DNA of 64,000 nucleotides from Thelonectria olida (lineage: Eukaryota > Ascomycota > Sordariomycetes > Hypocreales > Nectriaceae): assembly GCA_020736575.1 (NCBI GenBank), contig JAGPYM010000006.1, positions 992,001 to 1,056,000 on the forward strand, given 5' to 3'. Shown here piece after piece: positions 31,343-43,015 of this stretch. The position numbers were made by a program, and so were the translations under genes. The notes beneath the pieces were generated by a model, which had not been told where the DNA came from, searched no databases, and saw nothing but the letters and a program-made list of their open reading frames with translations. How positions within the stretch are numbered: the stretch's first letter is position 1; each line of letters opens with the position of its first letter.

Positions 31343-34171
31343 ATGGCCGATGCCGAACTGCAGGACGTCGACGACACGCAGGGCGAGGGTCTAGACGATA
31401 ACTCAGACTCTGCTCAGAAACCGGCTACATCAATTCGACGAGCTGTTAGTCCAAGTCTCTGGCTCTTACCTCTCTTCGTGTTCATACCTAGCTTACATAT
31501 CTTCCTAGTGTGATGCTTGTCGTACTCGCAAGGTATGTTAAACTGCAATCAAATACGTTGTATAGTTCTTTCAACTCAAGAAGTCCCCCTCCATGGTTTG
31601 GTTCTCGAGATGGTATTACATCCGGCATGTACAAGGGTGCTGTCTAATAACATCTCTCCACTTGCCAGTCACAATAGACCTACCCATTCAGCCCGCCATC
31701 ATGACATGCAGCCGTGCTAACTTCAAATAATTGCATGTAGATTCGCTGCGATAGAAACAACCCTTGTTCCCATTGTGTCCATGCCAAGATCCCCTGCACT
31801 CACGCCGACACAAGGCCCAAGGAGAAGCGCACACGCATTCTCCTGTCTGCCCAATAGTGAGTCTCGCTTTCCCTGAGCCTTGTGTGTGTAGCGATCTCAC
31901 TATCACCTTGGCGCATCATGCCGTGGCATTTCCTATCTGGACTAACCACTGTCGCCATGTAGTGAACGAAAGATCGATCTCATTGACCGTCGGCTCGAAG
32001 GAGTCACTCGACTCCTTCAAGAAATGAAGACGACCATGCCGTCTCCTAGTTCCCAGACTGCGGCGGTGGACAAAGAGACACCACCTGAAAAGTCCTCTCA
32101 ACCCTCTGCTTCATCCTCTTCAACTCCCTTTGGCCATGCAGTTCACCCAGCTTCCGACAGCCCTGTCGTTGAAGGCGAATCTTCCCTTGCCGCCCATTCT
32201 GTCTTTGCCAATGAGTTTCTGCAGAATGCCGTTAGAATCGACTCTCTCCCGGGTGCGAGCCTGGAGTTGCGCGACACCATCGACTCGCTTCATCACATTG
32301 TCGAAGCTCTAAAGCAACAGACGGCCGCCTCTGAAATGGTCTATACCATGGCCAACCCAGTTCCTCGTCCCACCCTCCCCGGCGTCAAGCTGCCTCCGAT
32401 TCAAAAGACAATTGCTCTGATCCGCCGCTCCAAGAGTGAGTTTACGTCCCCATGAGCCTGTCAAGTCTCATTTTACGTTGGAGCTTGCTAATGCCTACTC
32501 CAACCATAGCTTCGCGTTCAGAGCTTGGCGTCTGGCTCTTCGAGCTTACCCCTCTGGATGACTTTTCTGAAACTTGTCTCAGTGTTTATTTCTCCCCAGA
32601 CTATTCTGAGGCTGAATTCATCATTGCGAATGCCGGAATGCACTCTCTCTTTTGGGAGTCGGCACATGCACTGCCAGAGTCCGAGGAGAAGGAAGAAGAG
32701 CTATTATATGTTAAAATGACCCGAACCAACCTTGAAACAGCACTTAGCACCTTGCCACTTCATCTCCCAGCCACAGTCACCATGATCAATGCCCTCCTCT
32801 TGGGAGTGCGTATACACCATCTCTTTCACGGTAGCCGTCCCATAGCTAACTCAACGACCAGGCATATCACGCAATTGAAATCTCAAAGCCTTCACTCAGT
32901 TGGACCCTGACATCCAAAGCAGCTGAGCTATGCCAGACGCTAGGGTATCATCGACTGTCATCCATGAAAGGGGACAGAATAGACGACAAGAGACGGAAAC
33001 TGTTTCTATTCTGGTCCATCTACTTCATGGACAAGAGTTTGTCACTGCGTTTAGGACGGGCATCAACCATCCCGGACTGGGACATATCAGTTCCCATGCC
33101 CAAACCAGACGACTTCAAGAAGAACAGCGCCCTGTCTGCCTTTGTCGTCTTGTGGATCTGGACCGCTCGGTGCCAGGGCAACATCTACGAGAAACTCTAC
33201 AGTCCAGACGCCGTCTCGCAGCCAGACCATGTCAGGAAGGTCCGGGTCGATACTATCGTCAAGGCTCTGGAAGAGATTAGAGTCCAAACTAAACACGTCA
33301 GCGTAAGTTGCCATCCCGCAACTGGACATATGTTCAGGACTGATCTCGAGGGAAAGGCACAATGGCTAAATGAGGTCAGGGCAAAGATTGGAGACGACAT
33401 GGTTCAATTTATAGCCGTCTCGGACGACGTGCTTCGTCTCTCGCTCCTGACACTGGCATATCGTGCAAGCCCTCCTCCTCCAGGTTCTCGCACGCCTTTC
33501 GTCCCAGAGTGCATTGAGGCGGCGCGCGCGACCCTCCAGCGGCACCAGGATTGCATTGCTCTTATGCAGGGTGCTCACGAGTTATACTTTCATGCGTATA
33601 TTCACTGGTGAGTCTCCTGTCGCGTTTCTTTTCCTACCTGCCCGGTTCGAGGCACTTACTAATGGGTACAAGGACTTTAATGTTTGCCCCCTTTACGCCT
33701 TTCATCGTTCTCTTCTGTCAAGTGATTGAGACACAGGACGAGAGGGACCTCGCAAGCCTACACTCTTTCATCACATCGACGGAATCGGCGCCGACCGTCT
33801 CAGAAGCTGCGGCGAAGATGTACAGGCTATTCCAGGTGCTGTACAGCGTTGCAATTCGATACATTGAGTTCCGCACGTCAACTCCGCCAGCCGACCAGAC
33901 ACAAGCCAATGCCGAGCTCAACACGTACCTCACTGCGTTGGGCTTCCCTCCCGTCGGGCCGGAGCAGCGGCAAGACCAGCAAATGGCGGGTTTGAACCAA
34001 GGCCAGGCGGCGTTTGGGTCTGTGGGAGACGGGAACATGGGGGAAGGAATGGGCGGTCAAAATCCCATGATGTGGATGGGAACTACGGCGCAGCTTGAGG
34101 ATTGGTTCAGCAGTAACCAGCAGATGATGGAGCTCTTGGAGGAGCCAAGCTTCAGTTTTCCTCAGCAGTGA
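31343..34171 (+). CDS. Zn2Cys6 (fungal binuclear cluster) transcription factor
   Basis: Seven exons (31343-31444, 31509-31532, 31741-31856, 31963-32435, 32510-32805, 32862-33607, 33673-34171) join in frame to 751 codons. The DNA-binding cluster is canonical: Cys35, 38, 45, 51, 54 and 61 (C-x2-C-x6-C-x5-C-x2-C-x6-C), followed by a basic linker and a short coiled coil (YERKIDLIDRRLEGVTRLLQ). The middle homology (fungal_trans) region covers about 250-480, with AELCQTLGYHRL and KRRKLFLFWSIYFMDKSLSL. The C-terminus is Gln/Gly/Met-rich, as in activation domains. Exon 2 has only 24 bases and carries the first two Cys. A stretch at 33304-33387 (84 bases, GTAAGT...AAAG) is in frame and stop-free and could be a facultative intron. 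Divergent from the ABC transporter; target genes unknown. Confidence 0.9.
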
Positions 34172-35199
34172 AAGGGTGGGATGGGATAGGTACTGGGCAT
34201 GTTTGGATGTATGAAAAGATGGATGTGCTATTGGCAATTAGAAAGATGGTGTTTGGAATTTCACGATAGAAAAGAAGGACTTGGCTGGGCATGGAAATCT
34301 CTGCTTCCAATGGATCTCTCAGCTCACGACGGAGTAGGTAGTGAAACAGGGCCAAGCTTCCACTTGTTTGGGTTGGGGTCTTGTGTATCCGTATATTAAC
34401 GTGCATTCTTTGATAGAGACTAGCGATAAAGATGAACTCCTCTCCAACGCAGATATTCAAAGATACACTTCCACCGAAAGATTAACGCAAAAAAACGCAC
34501 CAAGTTTCGCCTTTGTCTTGGTTATTCTGCTGCCTTGAAGATGGAAAGTTGTCATCACGGTGGCGCCCCGTCCCCGCCGCACAAAAGTACTTCAGTGATA
34601 CCTGCGATTCAGCCCACGTGGGGTCTCAACCCCTGAGGCCACGCAATCATGAGGCCCGATCTAGCGTACCGGGGAGGTACTCTTCATCCGCGGACAGCAA
34701 CTGGAGTGACGTGCAACAAAACCCCTGGAAGCCGTAAGCTTGGCGTTATTCGTACGCTGATTACTGCGGCAAGGGATCATAATAGGCTGCGACATGATAC
34801 ATCAACGATCTGTCCTCCAACACCACAAACTCTCGCCTTTCTTTTTTGACTTCCACCACAAAGGCCCCCTCGCTCTCTTCAATCGAACACCTCGTTTCCT
34901 TTCCTCCCCCCCGAGTTCGCCGGCCGGACACTCTTTTGCTCTTGCGACTACTGTAATGCGACTGCGACACGGACCTGAACCAGGGAGATTGAACATTGAC
35001 GATAACGAACGCCCTTGAAATCGTCATTCCCCAGCGAACCCACGACGCCGACACCTACCGATAGAACGAAGCCCTTGTATTACTCGTAGCCTATCGCAGC
35101 ATGTCTGAGGAGCATTGCTAACTCACCCTCTACCAACCCGTGACTTTCCACTACTCGACATCCATTTCCCTGAACTCTAACTTCTAGAGCTCCGGCGGG
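34172..35199. promoter_or_regulatory. Intergenic region upstream of neo1
   Basis: About 1 kb. The first 350 bases are probably the regulator's 3' UTR; the last 350 (34850-35199) form a C/T-rich leader before the ATPase start. Around 34610-34660 a GC-rich stretch contains a short inverted arrangement (CCCACGTGGGG), which includes a CACGTG E-box-like core. Nothing else is recognisable. Confidence 0.45.
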
Positions 35200-38100
35200 A
35201 TGCCTCCCTCACCGTCATACCGGTCCGCCGAGCCCCCCGAATCTCCCACCCATGACTCCGATTCCGACCTCGATCTTGACATTCACGAACTCGACCCCAT
35301 CTCGACCGAACCAGCCCGGGGCACCCGGCAGGAGCAACGCACTTCGGGAGAGCACAGGACCTCTAGGATAGCCTTGCGGAACCTGCGCATGGGTGGGCTG
35401 CGAAGAGCCACCAAGCGAGGCCGGGGATATGGCGAGTTGGGCCAAGACCGCGACAATTCTGATGAGCATTCTCAGGCGCTGCTAGGCGGCGAGACCGATG
35501 GCTCCGGCCAGCGCTGGTCTGAAGGGAGTGGCTATGACGATGACAGGCCGCTCCTGGGAGATCAGCCTTCTCAGAGGCCACGGACCTTTGGACATGAGCG
35601 CAAGTCGTCCCTCTTGCGACTACCAAATTTCATGTCTGGATCCAAGAACTCCGAGCCTAGAGAAGAGGAGGAAGAACAGGAGGATGACGACCCATCTTCC
35701 TCCCGATACATTGCTGTCGGTTCAGGTCAGCCAGTCCGATTTCCGAACAACATCATCTCCAACGCCAAATATACGGCCCTGACATTCCTCCCAATTACCC
35801 TGTACAACGAGTTTTCCTTCTTCTTCAACATGTACTTCCTCCTCGTGGCTCTGTCGCAGGCGATACCTGCCCTCCGAATTGGCTACCTGTTGACCTACAT
35901 TGCCCCGCTGGCGTTTGTTCTGTGCATTACTATGGGAAAGGAGGCCTTTGACGATATTGCTCGGAGGCGGCGGGATACGGAGGCAAATTCGGAAGAGTAC
36001 AAGATCTTGTTGTTCCGTGATCCGGACTCAGCTTACAACCACGGGGAACATCGAAAACCGTCAAAGTCGGAAACCTTTCGGAAGGGAAAGAAGGGGAAGG
36101 GAACTCGTGACAGCGTTTCGGATATTTTGGAAGAGGAAGGTTTTGAGGAGACGCCACAACCCTCTTCTGCTGTTCAGGAGGTCAGCCGCAAGTCTAAGGA
36201 CCTCAAAGTAGGAGATGTCCTCAAGCTCAGCAAAGGCCAGCGAGTGCCGGCTGATGTTGTCATTTTGAAATGCTACTCGTCCGAGGGCTCCCATCCTGCA
36301 CCCGTGACCGAGCAGGAACCTGTTGAGGAAGAGCCTCTGTTGGCGTTTGGAGACAATGAGGTGGATTCTACGGTTAAGGGAAAGCAGCCCGCAACCGAAA
36401 CGTCGGATAACGAAACCGAGAGCAGCTCCGGGGAAACTTTCATCAGGACAGATCAGCTGGATGGTGAGACGGACTGGAAGCTCCGACTCGCTTCTCCCCT
36501 TTCGCAGAACCTCCCGACCGAGGAGTTTGTTCGACTTCGTGTCACTGGTGGAAAGCCGGACCGGAAAGTGAATGAATTCTTGGGCACGATCGAACTGATG
36601 GGCTCGCGACAGGATGCTTTGGCACACCACTCTTCTTCTATGCCCCAGAGCTCTGATGCCTCCAATTCTTCCGGACTCTCCATCGACAATACTGCCTGGG
36701 CCAACACAGTCATTGCGTCTCAAGCTACGACTCTGGCCGTCATCATGTACACTGGCCCCCAGACTCGGTCTGCCCTTTCTACGGCTCCTTCGCGCTCAAA
36801 GACGGGCCTCTTGGAGTATGAGATTAACTCGTTGACCAAGATTCTTTGCGCTTTGACACTCGCACTTTCAATCATTCTTGTAGCTCTCGAGGGCTTCTCG
36901 AACACAGAAGGAAACGTCTGGTATGTCAAGATTATGCGTTTTCTGGTCCTCTTCTCGACCATTGTGCCCATCAGTTTACGTGTCAACCTCGATATGGGAA
37001 AGAGTGCGTACTCATGGTTCATTCAACGGGATCCTGGGATGCCTGGCGCTGTTGTCAGGACGAGTACGATCCCCGAAGATCTGGGACGTATCGAGTATCT
37101 ACTCAGTGACAAAACGGGCACTTTGACTCAAAACGAGATGGAAATGAAGAAGATTCACGTTGGTACCGTCTCGTACGCCAACGAGGCCATGGATGAAGTT
37201 TCGTCATATATCCGCCAGGGGTTTTATATCCAACCTACGACGGATCCGGCTTCGCAGAACATGCTCATCACTCCGTCGTCAACTTACTCAAACGCCGCCA
37301 ACGTGGGCACGACACGGACGAGGAGAGAAATCGGTACCCGAGTTCGAGACGTTGTTTTGGCCCTCGCACTCTGCCACAATGTCACGCCTACTGTGGACGT
37401 TGAAGATGGCAAGGAGGTCACGTCGTACCAGGCCTCGTCTCCCGATGAGATTGCCATTGTTAGATGGACCGAGTCGGTCGGCCTAAGACTCATTCATCGC
37501 GATCGCAAGAGCATGGTTTTGGAATCTACTGATAGCGGGCGACCAATTGTCCGCGTCACTATCCTCGACGTCTTCCCCTTTACTTCTGAAGGCAAGCGCA
37601 TGGGCATTATTGTTCACTTCCACGAGCACTTCAATGTCAAGAACCCCGATATGTCTAGAGGAGAAATTTGGTTCTTCCAGAAGGGTGCTGATACCGTCAT
37701 GAGCTCTATCGTCGCTGCCAATGACTGGCTCGACGAAGAAACGGCAAACATGGCCCGCGAGGGTTTGCGTACTCTGGTCGTGGGCCGCAAAAAGCTCTCT
37801 TATCGGCAGTACCAAGAGTTTACCACCCACTACCAGCAAGCGTCGTTGGCAATTTCCGGTCGTGATGCTGGTATGCAGCGCGTCGTGTCGCATTATCTCG
37901 AGAACGACCTCGAACTCCTGGGTGTTACTGGCGTGGAGGATAAGCTGCAAAAGGATGTCAAGCCGTCCCTGGAGCTGCTTCGCAACGCCGGCATTAAGAT
38001 TTGGATGTTGACTGGTGACAAGGTCGAGACTGCACGATGTGTCGCCGTCAGCTCCAAGCTGGTTGCGCGAGGTCAGTACATTTACACCGTGGCCAAGCTT

Positions 38101-39246
38101 AAGAAGAAAGACAACGCTCAAGACCACCTTGATTTCCTCCGCAGCAAGACGGACGCCTGCTTGCTCATCGATGGCGAGAGTCTGGCGCTCTTCTTGACGC
38201 ACTTCCGCAAGGAGTTCATCTCTGTCGCCGTCACGCTGCCCACCGTCGTCGCATGCAGATGCTCCCCGAACCAGAAAGCCGAAGTCGCCAAGCTTATCCG
38301 CGAGTACACCAAGAAGCGTGTTTGCTGCATTGGTGACGGAGGCAACGACGTTTCCATGATTCAGGCTGCCGACGTCGGTGTTGGTATTGTCGGCAAGGAG
38401 GGTCGCCAGGCTAGTTTGGCCGCCGACTTTTCCATCGAGCAGTTTTGCCATCTCGTCAAGCTTCTCGTCTGGCATGGCCGCAATAGTTACAAGCGCAGCG
38501 CTAAGCTCGCGCAGTTTGTCATCCACCGTGGTCTCATCATTGCCGTCTGTCAGACTATGTACAGTATTGCCATCAAGTTCGAGCCTGAGGGCTTGTACAA
38601 GGTTTGTCTTCTCTCATTTGGCCAGACGTAGTTATCCATCGCTGACGAAATATCTTTAGGATTGGCTCCTCGTTGGTTATGCCACTGTTTATACGGCTGC
38701 GCCTGTCTTGTCCCTCGTGTTAGACAAGGACGTTGATGAGAACCTCGCCAACCTTTATCCCGAACTCTACAAGGAACTCACGGAAGGCCGCTCACTCTCG
38801 TACCGCACATTCTTCGTCTGGGTCTTCGTGTCCATCTACCAAGGCGGCATGATCCAAGGCTTGTCGCAAATCCTCACTGAAGTCGACGGCCCTAGAATGG
38901 TCTCGGTTAGCTACACCGTCCTGGTCCTCAACGAGCTTCTCATGGTTGCTATTGAGATCACGACGTGGCATCCCATCATGATCATTAGCATTGTGGGAAC
39001 CTTTTTGATGTTTATCGGCTCCATACCTTTCCTGGGCGGCTACTTTGATCTGGCCTTCATCATCACTTGGTACGTTTTATGCCCTTCCCTTTATGGCTAT
39101 TAGGTATGGTGGACTAATAAATGTTTAGGGGTTTCCTCTGGCGCGTCCTAGCTATCGGCGCCATTTCTCTGATTCCGCCCTATGCTGGCAAGCTGATTAG
39201 GAGAACGATGAAGCCTCCTTCGTACAGGAAAGTTCAGAGCCATTGA
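35200..39246 (+). CDS. neo1: P4-type phospholipid flippase, Neo1/ATP9 class
   Basis: Exons 35200-38601, 38660-39069 and 39129-39246 join in frame to 1,309 codons. P4-ATPases flip aminophospholipids toward the cytosolic leaflet of Golgi, endosome or plasma membranes. Seen: a long acidic, disordered N-terminus (about 1-165); the actuator with DQLDGETDWKLR (about 418); TM4 with the P4-type PISLRVNLD (about 588); the phosphorylation motif DKTGTLTQ with Asp637; the nucleotide-binding block YQASSPDEIAIVRW; and the hinge GDGGNDVSMIQAADVGVGI (about 1045). TM5-TM10 follow. A compact C-terminus after TM10, with no long regulatory tail, is like Neo1 rather than Drs2 or Dnf. Neo1-class enzymes work without a Cdc50 subunit in yeast. 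A Ser/Glu-rich insert near 375-410 enlarges the actuator compared with yeast. Confidence 0.93.
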
Positions 39247-39446
39247 GAGAGAGGCTCTTGCGAGATGGGCGTTGCGTGTTACGGCGTTGGATTAATAGCT
39301 AGCGGGACATTGGCCGGGCACAGGGTTCCAGACTTCTCCGTGAAATGACACAATTCTTTCTTATGTTATTGGTGAGAAAACTCCGCTGCAATGAACTGGA
39401 TCGTTCAAAAGTACACCCGTGAAATTTACAATATCGAGACGAGTTT

Positions 39447-40796
39447 CTACATCTTGAGAATGAGCCAGTCCTCTGCCAACTGATGGTGCTGATGGCGAAG
39501 ATGTCCGATGACACCGCCCACAGGCCCCTGTGTCTGATGCCCGCCGACCCAAATCTTCTGACCAGCATAATGTTGGATAAAGCCATCCGGACCGGAGACG
39601 ATAAAAAGGTTCTTTCCCGGTTTGAAACCGTCCATTGACGGACAAATGCACCCCGGGGCTTCGGGCGCTGCAAACTCGGTGGCGCCGATGTGCATCGTCT
39701 GGTCGTGAAACCTGCAGCCGTTCTTGAAGGGGTCAATGGTCGGCGAGTAGTGAGTCGAATCAGTCATGATGGTGTCTTCGATGTGCTTGCTTTCGAACTT
39801 GGTATGTTCCTCGTCCACGACGACCTGGATTCTAAGCCGGTCACCATATTTGGACTTCAGTTCGCTGAGGTGCTGAGCAACAGGGCTAGGGTTGGCAAGG
39901 TCACGGCCCAGTTCCGTCGGCGGCTTGTGCGACCAGAACTTCCAACGAGACGCCCTTGACAGCGGAGGCGCTTTCTGAATCTCCTCGCGTTTCCGCACAG
40001 CCCAGAGAAGATCAAAAGTCGTAGTAGGGCTTGCGTCCAAGACGGCCTTAGCGGCCTGCATTCCGGGAACGACACCCGTGCCGCCGGCGAGGAAGACGAC
40101 GCGGGACATGTCACCAAGGCGCTCGGCCAATTCAAAGCCGGGGTGAGGGCCTCTCAAGTGAAGCAGGTGGCCGACTTGACGACGAGCGAGATAATGCGAC
40201 ATCTCGCCATCCCCAACGGTGCGAATGTAGAAGCGCAACGAACCGTCGGCTGGGTCCTCACCCTCGCGGGGCGGAAGCGGGGTGTAGTGGCGAGCGATCT
40301 GGACTTCTGGCTGCTTGAACTCGACGGACCAGAGGGGCCATCGCCACTGAGTGAGAGACGAGGATTCCTTGGTGGGAAGAAGGTAAGGATGTGAGGGATT
40401 TGGCGTGTCCGGCTCGACGGTGAAGACGAAAGAGGTTGGGGAGATGGCCTCGCGTGAGGTGATGGTGTACGGGGCGAAGAAGCGGTCGTTGAGAGTATCA
40501 GGACGTGAGGGTGGCGTGCTGAGGTAATATCCTGTTCCACCGATGAGGGCGAAGATGGCGAGAAATATGGGAGTCAGAGCCCGAGCTTGTTTGGGGGCTG
40601 AGAAGTCTGGGCGTTGAGAGCGTGTTGGTGTTGGTGTTGGTGTTGAAGCTGTCATTGAAGTGGATGTTAAACGGCGAGCTGAGATTTGTGCTATGCTCGT
40701 TAATCTCCGAGAATAACCGTTATAGAGCAGACTTCCGCTTCTGTAACATATGCGAGGATCCGTTTTGCCTATAAGACATGCCATCTTGGACGCCAT
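39447..40796 (-). CDS. cyc2: Cyc2-like mitochondrial FAD/NAD(P)H oxidoreductase
   Basis: Single exon, 449 codons. The basic, Ser/Thr/Arg-rich N-terminus without acidic residues looks like a mitochondrial presequence, and residues about 72-90 form a membrane span (LTPIFLAIFALIGGTGYYL). The rest matches a ferredoxin-reductase fold: an FAD-binding half with RHYTPLPP and FYIRTVGDGEMSHYL, then GTGVVPGMQAAKA in the NAD(P)-binding half and a C-terminal FIVSGPDGFIQHYAG block. In yeast, Cyc2 is an inner-membrane flavoprotein that helps reduce haem before attachment to cytochrome c. A general cytochrome b5 reductase is the alternative; the presequence, anchor and C-terminal block favour Cyc2. The stop lies 200 bases from the neo1 stop (convergent). 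Confidence 0.82.
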   Translation of the reverse strand: MASKMACLIGKTDPRICYRSGSLLYNGYSRRLTSIAQISARRLTSTSMTASTPTPTPTRSQRPDFSAPKQARALTPIFLAIFALIGGTGYYLSTPPSRPDTLNDRFFAPYTITSREAISPTSFVFTVEPDTPNPSHPYLLPTKESSSLTQWRWPLWSVEFKQPEVQIARHYTPLPPREGEDPADGSLRFYIRTVGDGEMSHYLARRQVGHLLHLRGPHPGFELAERLGDMSRVVFLAGGTGVVPGMQAAKAVLDASPTTTFDLLWAVRKREEIQKAPPLSRASRWKFWSHKPPTELGRDLANPSPVAQHLSELKSKYGDRLRIQVVVDEEHTKFESKHIEDTIMTDSTHYSPTIDPFKNGCRFHDQTMHIGATEFAAPEAPGCICPSMDGFKPGKNLFIVSGPDGFIQHYAGQKIWVGGHQTQGPVGGVIGHLRHQHHQLAEDWLILKM

Positions 40797-41308
40797 AATT
40801 GACTGATGTCTTGGAGGCAGATCTGGTGATGGTCATCCAAAAAGCCTGAGACCTCCGTCCACGTATTGGATACCAGTTTGAGGCCAAAGCCAACATAGGC
40901 CAATTGGAATATCTAGTGAATAGATTTTATAAAGAGAATTGACGCAATTTCGTAAAGGTACTTGATGTTAATCAACCATGAGCATTTGAATGAAGTCAAA
41001 AAGAGAATTGACTTGGAGAGGCATGACGAGAGGAACAGGTGAATGTGACGTCGTCACGTGATTGTGGCTTCTCCTCCATGAGGTGAAGTGGACATGATAT
41101 GATGGTCAAGAAAGGCAACTCCGAGAGAACGAGTTGATACGGCTTTATAGACTGAATTGGGTTGGTTCTATTCGCTGTCATGTTATCGCACAGACGGTTT
41201 GTCTCTCTCCTCTAACTTGCACATGTCATCCATAGTCTTTCGTATCCAGATATCTCCATCATGACAGGTGCTTGGGTATCCTCTGAGTTAGTAAATCGCT
41301 CCCATCTC
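40797..41308. other. Intergenic region between cyc2 and aim32
   Basis: About 510 bases: the promoter side of the cyc2-like gene and the 3' side of the aim32-like gene (same strand). The section at 40930-41030 is A/T-rich with a repeated GAGAATTGAC word (about 40936 and 41003). No coding signal. Confidence 0.35.
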
Positions 41309-42476
41309 TTATAACCGCAACATCTTTCTATCTGCATCAATGCCGCCTCGGAACATGTCCGCCACCACATTCCCCTTGATGACTGTCTCCTGCACGATGC
41401 CCTCGACATGCTTCGGCTCAACTCGCCCATACCAGATGCCACATCCTGCCAGCGGATGTTTCTCATCTCCCATCTTCAAGTTCGGCGGGAGATAGATGAT
41501 GACGTTTCCGGCAAACTTGTGTCCACCAATATGGCTGATCATGCCGACCCTCGCTGCCGTCTTGCCTCGGCCGCTGCTTTCGCCTTCTATTTGATACGCA
41601 TCTTTGACATCGACTTGTACCGCGCCCTCTAGGACCTCAAACCCCTCTCCGCGCAACTTGTCCTCAAACTCGTCCTTTAAAACCGGCGCCATGATGCCGC
41701 ATCGCGCATCCCTCCCCCCATGCCCACAAATCAGCACCAGCACATCGCTGACATCCTGCACGCCTAGCAATAGCCCCTGATAGGCCTCCTTGCGCGTCAG
41801 GCGATCACGGTGAATTGGCGAAAGTCCATCGTGCGCTCCATGTAGCTTGGTAGGTAGTAGAAACCCCTTGGCTAGGGCTTGGACACTGTCGAAAGAGACC
41901 CGGGGGAGGAATGGCACGTATTTGAAGCTTGGAAGAAGGTATGCCGACGTTGACTGGACTTCGGCACGGGGTGGAATAGAGCTCGGGAAGGATGAGTTCA
42001 GAACCGATACGTTGTGAAACGGCTATACCGTTGCGTTAGTGACGGTTGGCGAACAGGGAAAACGAAGAGAACAGACTTACATCGCTGAAAAAGCCACCCC
42101 GGCCAAACAGCTCCTTCAAGTCCGCTGCCAGGTTATCACCGCTATTTTCCTCCTCTATTCTTGATGGCCAATCGTGGTTACCCGTACACACGAGAACATG
42201 CTCCGCATAGTTCGCGATTCCACCCTTCATAGGCCCGTCCCGATCCAACGGTAACTCGGCTGGTATCTCAGGCATGGGCGCACACCCGCAAGTCGGCTCG
42301 GGACATGTCGCAACGGTATTAAACGGCGGCGGCGGCGGCGGACGCCGAGATGATGCTCGCGTAACGTACGATGCGACTTGGTATTGCCGGCTGATGCGGT
42401 TCGTGAAGCTGCTGCTGCTGTGGCCGGCGGCGAAGAGCCATTGGCGCCCTAGACTCAGGGCTGATTGACGAGACAT
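41309..42476 (-). CDS. aim32: Aim32-like mitochondrial thioredoxin-like [2Fe-2S] protein
   Basis: Exons 42476-42081 and 42022-41309 join in frame to 369 codons; the 59-base intron has GTAAGT, CACTAACG and TATAG. I use the ATG at 42476; codons upstream are open but lack an ATG. The first 45 residues are rich in Arg, Ser and Gln, like a mitochondrial presequence. CPEPTCGCAPMPE and the GPMKGGIANYAEHVLVCTGN block identify the sucrase/ferredoxin-like family. The C-terminal thioredoxin-like half carries the cluster signature: Cys-Gly-His-Gly-Gly-Arg-Asp-x-Arg-Cys and His-Ile-Gly-Gly-His-Lys-Phe-Ala-Gly-Asn, which in yeast Aim32 supply two Cys and two His ligands. Aim32 is linked to redox quality control of mitochondrial import. 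All expected ligands are present. Confidence 0.88.
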
Positions 42477-43015
42477 GGTGGAGGACGGTTGAGGGATCGC
42501 AGCGGCATTGTGCGGCTCAGTCAGCTGTGCGTGGATGGACAATCTACCAGGTAGTCGGGATGAATTTCGCGGCCGGGTTATTCGTCGACGGACGGCATTA
42601 AGCACTCGTCGATCTCCGAGCCCCGACTTTGGGGACGGGCTTGGAGCCTTGAGAAACCCCCACTTTCCGGCAATTCATCGTCAATGACATCGATGCTCGA
42701 TTTCCCCGGCCCCCACCAGAAACGACGTCACCGAATCAGCAGAGCGACATTGCAAACTGAGACGCTGCAACATGATGTTATTCCTATTGCTATCACTCAC
42801 GTACCAACCGCTGCTTTCAAGACACTACATTCCCAAACTCGTTATGCAGCCCAACGCCAATCTATGGATAATATAATGCTATGCAAGAAGAAAGCAAGTT
42901 TGCCTGGTGACAGACAACCTCTGATAAAAAAAAACAGCCTCGCTTCTTATCGGAACTCCTCCGGCCACTCCAAGACCCAATCTACTCCAGAAGAATCCGG
43001 CTGAACACGAACGCC
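42477..43015. other. aim32 leader and avt3 3' region
   Basis: About 540 bases. The side next to 42476 is the aim32 leader; the side next to 43015 is the avt3 3' UTR. Short A-rich runs (AAAAAAAACAGCC about 42927) are the only notable composition. No credible coding frame. Confidence 0.35.

Noticed and set aside
25980..34171. Secondary-metabolite cluster (ABC exporter plus Zn2Cys6 factor)
   Set aside because: No polyketide synthase, non-ribosomal synthetase, terpene cyclase or tailoring enzyme lies nearby; the neighbours are housekeeping genes.
37483..38526. 347-codon minus-strand ORF inside neo1
   Set aside because: It is antisense to the best-conserved part of the flippase; its openness follows from codon bias of the real gene and it has no recognisable domain.
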